A stretch of DNA of 64,000 nucleotides, taken from Dysidea avara. Lineage: Eukaryota; Porifera; Demospongiae; Dictyoceratida; Dysideidae. Under the pieces are notes generated by a model, which was given only the letters and a program-made list of their open reading frames with translations, was not told where the DNA came from and searched no databases. How positions within the stretch are numbered: the first letter of the stretch is position 1; the number at the start of each line of letters is the position of its first letter. Of the stretch, positions 24,801 through 37,653 are shown piece after piece. The translations under genes were made by a program, and so were the position numbers. The stretch is from the NCBI RefSeq assembly GCF_963678975.1, contig NC_089275.1:24489977-24553976 (forward strand). Direction: 5' to 3'.

Positions 24801-26961
24801 TATGTACTATAGAAGAGACATGGATGAGGATAATTTGGACCAAGCATATAAAATGATTAGAAAAATTGGCTTGAAAGAAACTATGCAATATTTGTTCAAC
24901 AATGCACTGGAATCTTCTCCACTCATTCCTATTCAAAAAGATTTGCATGGCATTGAGCCTGGTGACCATCTGGTTTACAAGACTATGAGTGGATGGAAAA
25001 TACATTTTTATGTGGTTGCAAATCTAGGCAATGGTAAAATCAAGGTGATTGGTGCCTTTCTTGAAGGAAATAATGATCCGTTTATTGAAGAAAAGCTCGT
25101 ATTTGATCCAAACAAAGCTGAGCAGTTGAAAATTGACATTAAAATCCTTTATAAAGCTCAAATTATATTAGGACATGGCAACATTAGCAAGAAGCTATAC
25201 AAGGCTGTGGCTAATCTCAATGAAGAACAAGAGCGTTTGGAACATTTCAAAATGCATAGGAATAAATATAGTGTTCTGTACAACAATTCTGAGCATTTTG
25301 TGATGTTTGTGAAAACAGGAATAGCCAAATGCCAAATGAGCAAAGAAATTGTGAACATCTTTAAAAAGTTTCTGTTTGTACAAGCCATTGAAAGTAACAA
25401 CTTGGATACATTCCAGTCCATGATTAAAAGCTATAAATGGATGAGTGCAACTGCCAATTCACAATATGATGACTTGTTAGCAAATGAAGTACGGAAAAAT
25501 GCTCTGTTGAGTGCTACGAGAGAAGTAATGGTACAGGTCTCAAAAGAAGTTTTAGAGGAGACTAGCAAGGCTGCCACACTCCAGTCAACTGTAAATGCTG
25601 CTAAAACCATAATTGCAGGGCAAGTGTCTAAAGAATTATTAGAAGAGAGTGGAAAAGCAGTGACATCACATGCATCAAAGAATGCTGCTTCTGTTGTTGC
25701 ACAAGTCACAAAAGAAGCAATAAATCAAGGAGCAACATCTACAACTTCAGAGACTATCAAAAATGCAGCAGCAACTGCAGTTCAGAACAATCTTAAAATG
25801 TCTGTTGTTGCTGGAGTAGCCTTTGAAAGTGCTATGTATTCTTTTAAAATGAGCAAAGCTGTCTATAAGCATATGAAAGGCCAGATGGATGGAGAAGAAT
25901 TTATTGGCTATACTGTAGAACAAACAGCCACATCTAGTGGTAGTGCAGCAGGTGGAATTAGCGGGTCAGTAGCAGGAGCTGCAGCTGGGGCTGCATTAGG
26001 GTCTGTTGTTCCTGTACTGGGCACTGCAGTAGGTGGTCTATTAGGAGGATTGATTGGTGGAATAGGAGGAGGTGTGGGGGGTAGTCTTCTTGGGAAAGAA
26101 GCTGGCAGAGTAGTCAATTCCATGCGAGAAAGCAAAGATTGGCAATTAGAAATTAAGAACATTGGTGACATTGCTATTTGCCCAAATAACCAACTTATTG
26201 TTGTGGATCAGTCAGTATCACAAGCATTTGTGTTTGACGGTGGATTATCATTGATAAAAGTACTTACATTTAAAGGAGATGGTACAATAACTCAACCATC
26301 ATGTGTTGCAGTGTGTGATGTAATTGCCATCAGCGACAGGAAGAAACATGTTGTAAAAATCTTTTCGTTTGAAGGAACTCACCTATCAACGATAGGATCA
26401 AAAGTAGGGAGCAAAATAGGCCAGTTTGACTATCCCTTGGGATTATCCTTTAATAGCAAAAGAATACTGTATGTAGTAGACTTTTACAACTGTAGAGTGC
26501 AGGCTTTTGATACTAACAAGTGCAATGCGTTCTGTGGTATGGTTGGTTCTGAAGGATCCAATCCTGGACAGTATCAGCACCCAGAGTACATTGCTATAGA
26601 CAACAGTGATCATGTATATGTGACTGACTACAGCAGTAACTGCATTAACATGTACAGTGGAGTTGATCATATTTTCCTATGTAAAATTGGCTGTAACAGA
26701 CCATGCACCATAGCTTTCAGTCCAGACAATCATTTGATAGTTGGTGATTACGAGAATAATTGTCTCTGTATGTTTGGTCCACCACAGAAGCAACGCTACT
26801 CTCGTGAGATGACCAGCATATTTGGAAATAAAGGTGAAGACAGAGGAGAATTTAATGAAATATGTGGTTTAGCTGTTAATAACCAAGGCACTATCTATAT
26901 AGCAGACAGTAAAAATGATCGTCTACAAATAATAGGAACTAGCATGTGGAGAAAACTATAA
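21860..26961 (+). CDS. protein kinase - LRAT-like - glycine zipper - NHL propeller fusion
   Basis: Two exons, 21860-22782 (donor GTAAGT) and 24813-26961; the split codon GA|A keeps frame, giving about 1023 residues. Residues 20-305: protein kinase domain with degenerate Gly loop, Lys60/61, Glu86, catalytic HGDLSSNN (Asp169), DFG 187-189, PPEA 215-218 and closing Arg289. Residues about 350-490: LRAT/NlpC-P60-like fold with PGDHLVYK, His372 in WKIHFYV and NNSEHFVMF, where the family's Cys is Ser467. Residues about 530-640: Ala-rich helices with a duplicated QVSKExLEE motif. Residues about 682-740: GxxxG-rich hydrophobic glycine zipper, probably membrane-inserting. Residues about 760-1020: NHL repeats (LYVVDFYNCRVQAF, VYVTDYSSNCINMY, IYIADSKNDRLQII). 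No signal peptide is seen. The role is unknown; the architecture suggests a sensor-effector kinase. Without splicing, exon 1 ends right after the kinase domain with TAA, so intron retention would give a kinase-only form. Confidence 0.85.
22783..24812 (+). other. intron of the kinase fusion gene, repeat-filled
   Basis: About 2 kb from donor GTAAGT to acceptor CTATAG. It holds an AT-rich segment with inverted AAAATTT/GACG motifs (23060-23325), a palindrome CAAGAGTTCGTATTATGAAC (about 23930-23955), a hairpin at 24487-24582 and a fragment of the palindromic family near 24655. No exon candidate recognised inside. Confidence 0.7.
24485..24583. mobile_element. short hairpin MITE
   Basis: TAAAGCATTGCCTTGCTCAT and CTATGAAAAATAAAG on the left pair with CTTTATTTTTCATATAG and CACGGCAATGCTTTA on the right, around a loop of about 20 bp. 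It lies in the intron of the kinase fusion gene. Confidence 0.6.
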
Positions 26962-27263
26962 AATTGAAGAAATTCATTCAACATGTATTATTACTGTACA
27001 TTTAGTATTGTATCTGGTACGTGCATTTATATAGTTGTATTGTTGTTTGTTTGGTCAAGATATATGCTGCTTTTTGTTCCAAAATTAACAAATGTGTCAA
27101 TCAAAGTCTCACAGAATTGTATTATTAATATATTACTGTTGTATTGCAGTGTATCAGACTTGGACTTTCTGTTCTGTTTCAAACAAATGGTTTATAGTAT
27201 GTTAAAAAAAGAAAATAGTTGATTATTTTCAAACAGTGGGTGGTATCATCACACATACAGAGG

Positions 27264-30200
27264 TTAGTCAGTTTGGTCGACTTCTAAAACACTGTTCAAT
27301 GTTTTTCTGTCATTAGCTGCTGCAGTACTTCTTCCTAACACTTCTACATAATTAGCTGGAACTAGCCTACAACGATTAGTTGTAGTTATCACAACAAATA
27401 ATAAAGATTTCATACCCAATTTTGTTATTCTTTGCTGCTAATATCCAGCCTCTCACTCTTGGTTGATTTTCTGATGGTGCCAAAATCTAATCAAAAATAT
27501 ACAAGCAAACAGAAGTCACTTAAGATCCAGAAAACACTACACCAACCAGTTAAAATGCTTCAGCTACTGACAGTGGGCTGTCTAAGGAAATTGTTGGGCT
27601 GTATATCCACCCAGTTGTTGGCATAAAAAAGTATATCTAACACTGCAGCTACTTTAACTGGCTTTAAATATTTGACGTTAAAATATACACTAAGACTATA
27701 CCATTAAGGTACTTTTGCTGTTAAAGATATTTCTAGGGTGGATTTTAGAGATGAAATTTTGGGGGGCGTGCATGATCCGTATTATGTAGTAGATACAGAA
27801 TATAAATTACAGGTGCTTCCATAACTTTGTGTATACATTAGTTTACAGAATTGGGATTTGGTAAGTTTACATATCCACCAAGTACAGTTTCACTCTGTAT
27901 TCACAACACGCATGCACACAACACACACACACAAACCAGCAGTATGATGGAAAGACGTTTATTGGTGTACATGTACTATGCACGGTTTTGCCTAGATAGT
28001 TGTTGCACTTTTATGATAGCGTGTGCATATATTTGTAATAACAGCTTTTGCATGTGGTTTCCTGCAAATAGAGGACATATGACAAGATCATAATTTGATA
28101 AATCAGTGTTCACACTTGGAAATTTACACAGATTGCAAACGACATAGTAAAATTGTCTTTAATTTATATAACCAAAACCTACACGTGCCAATACTGAAAA
28201 AAAGAAGCCAAAACCTGAATTGTACTCTGCCTGTGTTACTGCCTGCCCACCTGACCACGGTTGCAAGGCTAGAGACTAAATGACACATCATATATGACCA
28301 CCAATTTTGCCACAATTGCAAACTCACCAGTGGCATGTGCCTTTCAGGGTTCGACAAGTGATTACCCTTTGTGCCTTGCCTTTTCTTTTATCTTCAATCA
28401 AGCTAATCGGATGGCTGCAGGCTTGAGGCTGCCCAGGTCCAGTCATGGATTTTTTCTCCTTTCTGTACCTTTTCAAACATACTTTATCTAACAACTTTAA
28501 ACAGGCTGTAGGACCAGGTGTCATACACACCTTCAGCACTTGTGCTGTAAAGTCTTAATAAATAAGAAAAAATAAAAAGCTGGTCATCTTCCTTCATGCT
28601 ATGAAACTGTATCGAGGTGTTAATTTTCCGTATTGGCACTTCCCTTATTTAAATGCCACAAATTTATTTAAAAGTGCTCACGTTGTTTTGTTAAGAGATA
28701 TTACTGGTAGACAGTTGGCAGACACTGTAACGGACCCCTTCACTTATGAACCTGATCTGGCAATCGAGTGACACACTCCTTTACGACCTAGCTGAACTAA
28801 TAATGATCGAGGGACATGCCCCTTAATGATTTAGCTGTATTTGTAGCGATTGACAAGTCTCTTATCAGTAGCATGGTGAAAAACAGGACATGGAAAGACC
28901 ATGTCCCTTAAACATCACTTATAGTTCTGTATACTCTAATAAAGCAGTTACCCTAACATGTTTGATATCCTAATAGAACAGTCACATGTGTATATTATAG
29001 CTATAAAAATATTTGGAAATGGTGCAAACTATATGAGATGGTCACATATGTATTTATAAAATCACCAACCAATTCTTCACCACTAGTAAAACTGATTTCA
29101 TCAGGTTTGTTGCTATTGAAGTCATACAATGTTTTTCCAATGACATGATTTCCACCTGCACTGGCCCTACAATGTTGTACACCATACCCATCATGTACTA
29201 TAAACTATACACATTGTACTCACCAGTTAGGTACAACTGCAGGAGATGGTGATTGCAGTAATGTTATCAGTTTATACATCAACCATGGGATGCCGAAAAT
29301 AACAACAAAGAACATCAGAGTTGGCCAAGCCCTTTGTCTGAAATAAATTTGTTTATTTCTATGTCCAATAGAATTTCAAATTGGACAATAGCACAGTATG
29401 GTTGATATGGTGGTGTCTCTGTTCCTTATTAACAGGGATAGGCATGCTGTAGTTAGAACACAATGGCAATAAGGCTATTTGTCAAATTTGTTAATAAACG
29501 AACACTGGAAAGGCGCAATCACATGAGTTTCTCCACCAACGGAAATAATTCATGTATGAATACAAAAGGAACTTGCTAACACATGATAAGGATGTTTTGC
29601 TCCTAAAGCTATAACTATATTTATTTCTGGTTGTATTATAGCCACCATTGACTCCCACATTAAAAGGCACATGTAGTTCAAAATATTAAAAGACTAGTTA
29701 TATTGAATTATTGACATGATTATTTGCTACCTGTTTGTGTTGTGTCCACTAGGTGAATGTGACAGTACTGTCTCATCCCAAGCATTCTCCTAAAAGACAT
29801 GTACTGTTTTAACACATACTGTATCAATACACACAGTAGAGTCTAGCACAGCTCAAGAAGCCAGCAAGCCATGCCGGTGTGTTGCTATAAACATGGACAA
29901 TGACACTATTTCACCCCCACACATGCTACTCCATGTGATGCATGGAGTTCCCACACACCGAGTTTGCCTGGGCCATTCTTGAGATATGCACATCCAAATT
30001 TTCATTAAATGGTCTCTTTTTTCCCCTTCCTTTTTATTTGCAAACTGCCATAAATACCACCCATTAAATTTTGCACATGTACAGTGTAAAGAGGTCTAAA
30101 GGCAAATCTACACCGTAACTTTGGTGCAAATCAGATCTACACCAAAACAGCCAACTTGTGAAAAAGGCTTCAGCCCCCAGCCCAAAAAATCCAGAGTGAA

Positions 30201-33200
30201 AAGTTGTGAAATCAAAGATGGTGATAGCTAAGAAATGTGATGTTAGCATCAATCATTTTTAATGACAGCTTTGTAATCATTAAAAGAGACAATTTGCATT
30301 ATAAAGACATAGCAGCCATTTCTTGCAGTAGAGTGGCTAAGCAACAAATTTTGCAAAAAAAAATCATTCACTTTGTAACAAATTTTCTGTGAAAGTTCAG
30401 TAACATATAAAAACGATTTCAGACATCAATATTTGGAACTTTCTAAACTGCGTTAGCCATTTCTATCTGGCCGGGAAGCCATACAAGTATATTCAAATTG
30501 TTTTTTGTGTGATAAATTATTACCGATCCAATCAGAAATTCTTTCAAAACAAGGTAAAATAAACTGTTTTAGACTATGGTACAGCTCATTTAGAGGGTTA
30601 CTAAATCACTTAGTCACTGACATGCTCATTTAGTCACCTACACATGTTCATTAGTAACCCGCCCTCAGGCAATTTTGTACTTGAAAATAATTATAACACG
30701 AAAGATACACTGGAGTACTTGATAATACTGTGATACAATTCTCCTCCGTGTTCTGCGAATAACTCTGGACAAATAGTAGACTAAACGGCGTATCTACTGT
30801 AGCTCTAGCCGTTACTCTGGTTACCGGTAGAATAATTATTTTTGTGGGCGCTGTAAGGACTTCAGGAAGAAACCGTTCTGCCGTTCTGCATTGCCCACCC
30901 TAATGCTCTGGCTATAAAGGTATGTACTTTAAACCATAGTCTAAATAAGTTAGACACCGCGACCAACGGGAACTAAACGATTTAGTAACCCCTCTGGCCC
31001 TTAGTAGCGTCCTTGCTGCGCTCGGGACGCTACAGCCTCAGGCCATCGGGGTTACTACATCGCTTAGTTCCCTTGGTCTTGGTGTCTAACTATTATTTAG
31101 TTGCTCTCCTAAAGGTGCCAATATATTCTCAGTGTAAATAGTACAAGCACAATCCAATAGAAATAATATGTTGCACATCTATGGCTTAGTATAGCATAAC
31201 CTTCCACACTTCTTAAGATTGCAACCTAATCTGGACATCTCCCTTGATCAGCTTTTGGATCTGGCTATATCCTTTGCTTTCCTATGAAGCCAAAAAAATT
31301 TCTATTAAGTACTTTTATGGCTTCCCATATCTTTTGTATTGGCTGCTCTACTGCCACCCAGTGGCAGATACAGGGGGGTTGCAATGGTTTCAGCTGAAAC
31401 CTCCTCTGAAAATAGCGCACACCCCTAATTTATTTACGACTCGTCGTGTGGGTGATAAAGTCACCACGAGTTATACATAGTATATTATATTAGGACTTTT
31501 TCTACTGGTGAAACTTCATACTTTAAGGCGTTCAACAGTAAGTAGTGACCAGTGACCTTTTTTTTAAGTCTTCGACTTACAGCTAGGCTGAAGTTGAGTG
31601 GAATCTGAAACCACCTTTGAAAATTTCTAGATCTGCCACTGCCACTATTGATTTGATACATGCTTCCCAGGGAGAAATGAGTTGCAAGATTCTTGCAAGG
31701 CTGCAAGTGACTTGCAAGAAACTTATGAAGATAGAACTTACAAAGAATAGACTTGCAAGAATCTTGCAAGAAAAGGGACATTTTCTGTGCAAGAATCTGA
31801 CTTGCAAGTCTTGCACATGATTTTTCCCTGGGTTGCTGGATGAAAGTTCTATTACGATGCTGTACTATTAGAGTGACTGTTCTATTAGAGTATCTCGATC
31901 ACACACGTCAGGCTTTAGCATTATAATTTAGTAGCTGGTCAGCAATTTATTTTCTTCAAATTGATCCTGTACATAATTAGTTGTCTTTACAAATCTCAAT
32001 TGCGTGCTAGCTACCCATGCTTCAATATTTTGTTGTGTGATTTCAATTAACTCACAAAAAGTTTGAGGTACAGGGGTATACAATGGTTACAACTTATCAG
32101 TGTACTGTAGATAGATTAACTAGTATAGGTATAGAGTGCTTTTGGTGATATAAAATTAGTCACTGCATGAAATCAAAGGCACACACAGTCACTCTAATAT
32201 TAAAAGTAGAAAAATAGTAGCTTTGTGACAACAAAACAGTAATTATCCATGCACTTAGATGACTTCACATAGCGTACTGCTTTTAGACAAGGAAATAACT
32301 ACTGTTTCTCACCCTTGTTAGCTAAATAATAGGGTTTATAATGTGGCTTGATCATTGGACAGTGTCCTCAAGATATCTAGTTCAGTTGTATATCGGTGTA
32401 TCGTATCGGTTTTTAGCAGCAATATCAGCTCCCACCGATATAGTAGAAATGTCCATATCGGCCACCGATACGATATGTATCGGTATATCGGTACACCTCT
32501 ACACACTACCTATCCAGAGTGATGACCATGGCCACCATACCAGCACTACCACTATCCACCTTTCTTACTTTATAAAAATTTCTAGATATGAGAATCCACA
32601 CAAAAACAGCTAATAACTACACCAACAAATATGTAAATGGCAGCTCCACAAGGAGTGACAACACTAGTTTAACATGTTAGTATCCATGGTAATAAAGCTT
32701 TGGTTGGTAAAGCAGCATCCAAGTGTTATGAAATCAAACGAAGCTTTGAACTATTTGTCTCAACCCTATACTATACCTGTTATTTCTTTGCTTTCTAATC
32801 ATCAAAGGGCGCTGCTACAATGGCTATCCTATGTACACACCAAATTTCCATAAGCAGTTAACCCTGTAGCTGTGACAGAAGTTTTGCAAATAAATGTTCA
32901 AAGTACTGTGGACACTTTATCAGATTCCCTGCAAACTTAGCATGTTAACTCACCTTCATAAAAAAAAATATATGCTCATTATTTGTAACATGTGTATGTT
33001 GCAAGAAGAAAGAAAACACAATTTTCACACCCGCAGTGCATAGCTCCATGGTCATAATATATAAAGGTTGCAACCATACAGTATGAAATGGCTGTAACAA
33101 TGTTAAGTGTCAATAAGGGACAACAGTGCTATACACTAACATCATTGATTCATATAATCGCAACTATTGACACCACTTTAGATTTCACAACTATAACTTT

Positions 33201-36200
33201 TACAAGACTGTACCCTTGCTATTTGGCTGCTTTGGTTTACTATTACCACTATTCAAAGTATATAATGTACTTACAGATGTTTCAAACTGTCTTAGTCTCA
33301 GAAATATCATGATTCTTCTCAACCAGTACTGTAATCTTCTGAGTAACTGAATAGCACTAATAACCTCCCAAATATGATTTCTACAACAAATGTACAACAA
33401 ATGTACAACAAATGGTACGTGTCTGATGTTACATAACACACCTGCCCACCCATACCATATTATATGGCTCTATTTGATTATTTAGTATTTGCTTCAAAGG
33501 AAATATATACTATGCGGAAATCAGTGTGTACAGTACCAGATCACTTATACCACATGTTGCCTCAACTATTCAGTGCTTGAAATAAGCAAAGCAAAGCAAA
33601 AACAAAACAAAAAAATTCTAGTTCTACAACAAATTTGTCAGAAAAAATGAATACCTTGAAACTGAAACACTGTCAAGTATTTTCTATTGCACATTACGTC
33701 CAACCAAATGGAACGTGCTTGGATAAACATCAATTATGGTCAGAAAATGTCAGATGTCTGACCATTATTTCAAACACTGCTATTTACTGCTACTACATAA
33801 ATAAACATTCACAGAATTGCACGATTTACAAACACAACAGGAGATGAACAAAGCACAGTAAGTGGGTTGTCAGTTCCCCAAAGGTGTATGCATCACATCT
33901 AAGTCAAAAATTACATGCTAAGTTTTGTAGCAGTACCATGACCTGAGAACAAGTTACACAATGACCTGTATAGAGCATATCCATTTGACATCACACTAAA
34001 TATTTTCCGTATAATTACAGGTTATCTTTGTGAATGCGTGAAGCAAGAGTGAGTTACAAGCCAAAGAATGCTACTGAAAATAAGAAAGCTGTGGTGCATT
34101 TGCTATGTTATTTGTTGCTTAGTAATATCGCTTCGCAGCTGGAAGAAACAAGGCCATTGTTTCTTCCAACTGCTCGCTGGCTTGTACCGATGGTCCCCTT
34201 TATCCCTGTTCTTCCATTGGCTATTACTATAAGTAACTCACTCGGTGTAGCGATTTCCCCCAAGTCTTTCTTTAATTGTGCAAAATCGCAAAAAGTTTCA
34301 TTTTCTCACATGGGTCCCATTGATTTTTGCCTCAAAAATATGATGTCTAGTAACCGTTACTAACTTAAAATGACGTAAAAAGATGTAAATGGATAAATTC
34401 TATAGTAAGCAATTGTCAAATCCAAGCATCTTAGGGAAATTTAAGTATCGTAGTGCTAATCCAGTACCAGCATTAAATATACGGAAACTATAGAGTCTAG
34501 AGTGGAATTTCAAGGTGGGCTGCCAATATTTGGGTGTATCCCTACTAGCAAGTACTATTGTACTTATACTGATGACAACAGTTCATAAAGTGCTCTACAT
34601 TTTTAATGCAAAACTTACTTTATGTTTGAGAAATGTTCAGCAACACCCAACAATGCTCTGAAACAGCTGTGAACAGCAAAATAGGTTGACTCCAACATCA
34701 TAGCTATCTGTGGGTATAAAGAAAGTAATATGGAATCATGTGTATCAGACACTATGTAATGTATTCTGACCAAACAATAATTGCAATTATATACATATAT
34801 GTACAGACAACACAAATTCAATTCAAAATCAGGTTGTATTTTGTTGAACAGATTACACAGTGGATTTGATGATGCATATTACACTAGAAGGCACACCACT
34901 TATTAGTAACATTAAGGCTCACCGAGCCAACTGCTCCTACTACTGACTCAACTGACTGAAATGCTGATCTTGTGCTCTCCTAACAAATAAAGCACAAATA
35001 TGAACATCTCAATATAATCATGGTGTTATGCTGGTAAATAATACCTAAAGTAATGTCATAAAATTATGCATCCTATGCTGTTAGTAAATGTTTCTAGTAG
35101 CATACGCCACCAATTATTGGCACCATTATTGTAATTCCTTAATTCAATGACATATGAACTTCCAGTTTGAGCCAGTTAACAGAGCAGTCCTTTATCTCTT
35201 AAGTAGCACACCAAATTTTAATTATCTCATGTAGTGAACATTTTGCTATAAGGAAAATTGCAAAGCCTATCATGCACCAATTATCGGCATGGGGTATATG
35301 CCTATTATTGGCAACTGTACTTTCATGATTACACGAACACAATATGTGCAATTTTGCGTGTAACTCCATGATGCCTCATTGGTTCTTTGTGAAAATTTTA
35401 TGGGAGGTACAGTCCTTGGATAATCACAGACGTTTTATGAAGATGAGGCCAGCCATTCGAGAGATATTCAGGTTAGATGCAAAAGCATACTGGTCTCCAA
35501 CATAAAATTACACCATAGCTTGTACACTGTATAGCACTGAATGAGAACAAAATTAGCCTCTATATATTACATATGTACATATTTGCATATACAAGTGTAC
35601 AAATTTGCGTAAATAATTTGCATAATTAGTATAAAATATAACCTCTGCTTGTCGGACAATAGCATTAGGCTCTCTGTCCTGGTTGTAACCAAAAGTACCC
35701 AATGGTCTATAACCACCATATCCACCATATCCACCATAAGCACTACCAACACTTCCTAGTGAATACCCTACAGGACATGTAGTTTCAACACTATAATTAT
35801 ATGTATGGACTAACCTGCTCCAGGGTAGCTGTAATTATTATAACCAGTAAAACCTGTTCCATAGGGTCGTGACAAGTAGCTTCCATTATATCCATAACCT
35901 TACAAGTTAAATTCAAGAGTTAAGTATATGGCATAAAATAAGGAGTACATGCAGTTACTGTATAAGCTTTGCAAAGGACATTGTTTTAAATTTTGGGGTA
36001 GCATATAGAGCGTATTCACGAAGAAATTATAAACGAAGTGCTTACAATACGTGTGGAAAGAAGCCCAATGCTACAATACAAAAATATCACGTTTTTGCCA
36101 CCAGACCTGGTACAGCAGCAGCCAATTCATGGCTATGTGGTAATCACCAATGGATGGGTAATAGCATAATAGAAGTACAACCTCGTAGCTAGTCTACTTT

Positions 36201-37653
36201 CTGATATTGCAACAGAACGTCCCATCTGTTTGCCCACACATGTCACAACATGGCGGGTACTGTGGTGAATATTTCAAAAAGCAGACCAGCTACTTCACTG
36301 TGCTTCTAGTATGTCATTATCCTTTAATAGACTATTGCCATACTGCTACAAATTGGTTTTCTCTCTACCTCTGGTGTCAAAAAACTATAAGCCAAAACGA
36401 AACAATTCTTCTATGCGTCTTCTCACCATCACAAATTCACTGAATAGGCAGTGTGGTAGTCACCTATCAATGGAGAATAAAGTACTATATACAAGGATAT
36501 GAGCATAATTAGTATGGTTTCTGAAAAAATGACCATGGAGCCCGCCAAGTTCCTACACAAGATGAAGTGTTTCACTGCTACATCAGGAAGTAGATCAGCA
36601 ACAAGTTCATGCTTCTAGTATGTTGTTACCCATTCATAGGTGGTTACCACATAGTCACGAAATAGCTGCTCCTGTACAAGGTCTCGTAGAAAAAATGAAG
36701 ATGCAATTTTTTATTCTATTGTACCATTGGGGCTTTATCCACACGTCTCAAATAAATGCCACACGTGCCTTAAATAAATGCCACACGTGCCTTAAATAAA
36801 TGCCACATTTGTGACGTCACATGAATACGCTCTATATTGTATTGATGCACCTAGCAAACTTACAGAAGTGCTGATTTTAAACTTTAACTCCTCTCCACAC
36901 GCCAACCTCAAGATTGAACATACCTGTAGTTGTATGTGAGCAAATTTGACAAAGCCAAGTTTCCACACATGCAGTTCTTTGACTTTAACAAATTGTAACT
37001 TGATCACTCAATCAACTGATCATGAGTTAGAATTTTTACACAACTCTAGGTATCATGAAAGGACTGGGCAAACTGAGCCTGATGATGCATTCCTTCAAAC
37101 TCATAAAACTAGAAGTCTGATTTTCAGTCACAATTTGATCATCTATTATGATTAAAGTACCTGGTAAAGGCAGAGCCTGTATACCAGAAGGCCTTATAAA
37201 GGCCTAAGATGTTTATATTAACTGCACTAAGTATGTTTGAAAAAGGTAGAGAAAGAAGAAAAAATCCATGACTGGACCTAGGCAGCCTCGAACCTGCAGC
37301 CATCCGATTAACGCTCAAATGCTTACAGGAGTCTGCCAGGCGGTCAGGATATTTTCTTCTTACTATTTTCATGTATTTGTATCCATAGGATCTAGTGATC
37401 AAGCAAGTGAAATTATTAGAATACGGAATAGAAACCAACCAACCAATACACTCTGCCCAACACTTATTAAATACGTACAAATCAACTTATTGGTTTTCAT
37501 ACCTGACCCGTATCCTGTTGATCCCAAAGAACTGGGCCTTGGTGGAATGGCTGGAGGTGATCTTGAGCTAGAGCTGGTAAATGACTGAGACTCCACTGAC
37601 TGCGGAATTAAATTTCTCTTTCTGACTTCCCATGGCTTTTCAGGAGCAGACAT
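27264..37653 (-). CDS. PEX13: peroxin 13 (peroxisomal docking factor with SH3 domain)
   Basis: Peroxisomal membrane component of the import docking complex that binds PEX14 and PEX5. Exons in transcript order: 37653-37503, 35898-35815, 35767-35643, 34979-34923, 34707-34619, 33380-33275, 29789-29731, 29337-29224, 29166-29070, 27486-27416, 27366-27264 (stop TAA). All phases join, giving 351 residues (human about 400). Exon 1 starts MSAPEKPWEVRKR and is Pro/Ser-rich; exons 2-3 are Gly/Tyr-rich (GGYGGYGGY). A conserved helix RQAE-ESTRSAFQSVES leads to EHFSNIK. A membrane segment FFVVIFGIPWLMYKL is in exon 8. The SH3 domain is split over exons 9-11: LYDFNSNKPDEISF, GEEL-ILAPSENQPRVRGW, LVPANYVEVL. 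The donor after GEEL is GTTGGT, which is weak. It is divergent from TMEM30A with 157 bp between ATGs. Confidence 0.96.
28400..28575 (+). mobile_element. tRNA-like SINE copy
   Basis: Contains CTAATCGGATGGCTGCAGGC, AGGTCCAGTCATGGATTTTT, CAAACATACTTTATCTAACA and ends in an A-rich tail (AATAAGAAAAAATAAAAAG) after CACTTGTGCTGTAAAG. Same family as 13258-13470 and 37165-37355. It lies in a PEX13 intron, opposite to the gene. Confidence 0.6.
30570..31105. mobile_element. inverted-repeat element(s) in a PEX13 intron
   Basis: GTTAGACACCGCGACCAACG followed by GGAACTAAACGATTTAGTAA (about 30946-30990) pairs with GTTACTACATCGCTTAGTTC and CCTTGGTCTTGGTGTCTAAC (about 31052-31092), enclosing a CpG-rich core CCTTGCTGCGCTCGGGACG. 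An outer pair TTTTAGACTATGGTA (30570) and TAAACCATAGTCTAAA (30931) suggests a second, adjacent element. No ORF. Confidence 0.55.
31360..31645. mobile_element. TIR element with CAGTGGCAGATnnAG ends
   Basis: The left end CAGTGGCAGATACAGGGGGG matches the reverse complement of the right end (CAGTGGCAGATCTAGAAATT). The shared subterminal GGTTTCAG / CTGAAACC pair supports one unit. The CAGTGGCGGATCC-type terminus resembles hAT nonautonomous elements and the copy at 56684-56981. It lies in a PEX13 intron. Confidence 0.5.
31667..31831. mobile_element. CCCAGGGA-bounded MITE rich in TTGCAAG
   Basis: Ends CCCAGGGAGAAAT and ATTTTTCCCTGGG are inverted. The interior contains many TTGCAAG/CTTGCAAG units (TTGCAAGATTCTTGCAAGG and AGACTTGCAAGAATCTTGCA), which are themselves palindromic. 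About 165 bp; no ORF. Confidence 0.6.
32385..32512. repeat. ATCGGTGTATCG-bounded short inverted repeat
   Basis: TATCGGTGTATCGTATCGG near the left end pairs with CCGATACGATATGTATCGGT and TATCGGTACACC on the right, around AATATCAGCTCCCACCGATA. It looks like a small eroded MITE in a PEX13 intron. Confidence 0.5.
37165..37355 (-). mobile_element. tRNA-like SINE copy
   Basis: Minus strand: GACCGCCTGGCAGACTCCTG, TAATCGGATGGCTGCAGGTT then CGAGGCTGCC (B-box-like GGTTCGAGGCT), GTCCAGTCATGGATTTTTTC, then CATACTTAGTGCAG. It has the best-preserved B box of the three copies. It lies between PEX13 exons 1 and 2, same strand as the gene. Confidence 0.65.

Noticed and set aside
25908..26171. Pro-rich minus ORF
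   Set aside because: Antisense shadow of the glycine-zipper coding region.
37268..37588. 106-codon plus ORF opposite PEX13 exon 1
   Set aside because: It runs through a SINE and the antisense of a well-supported PEX13 exon.
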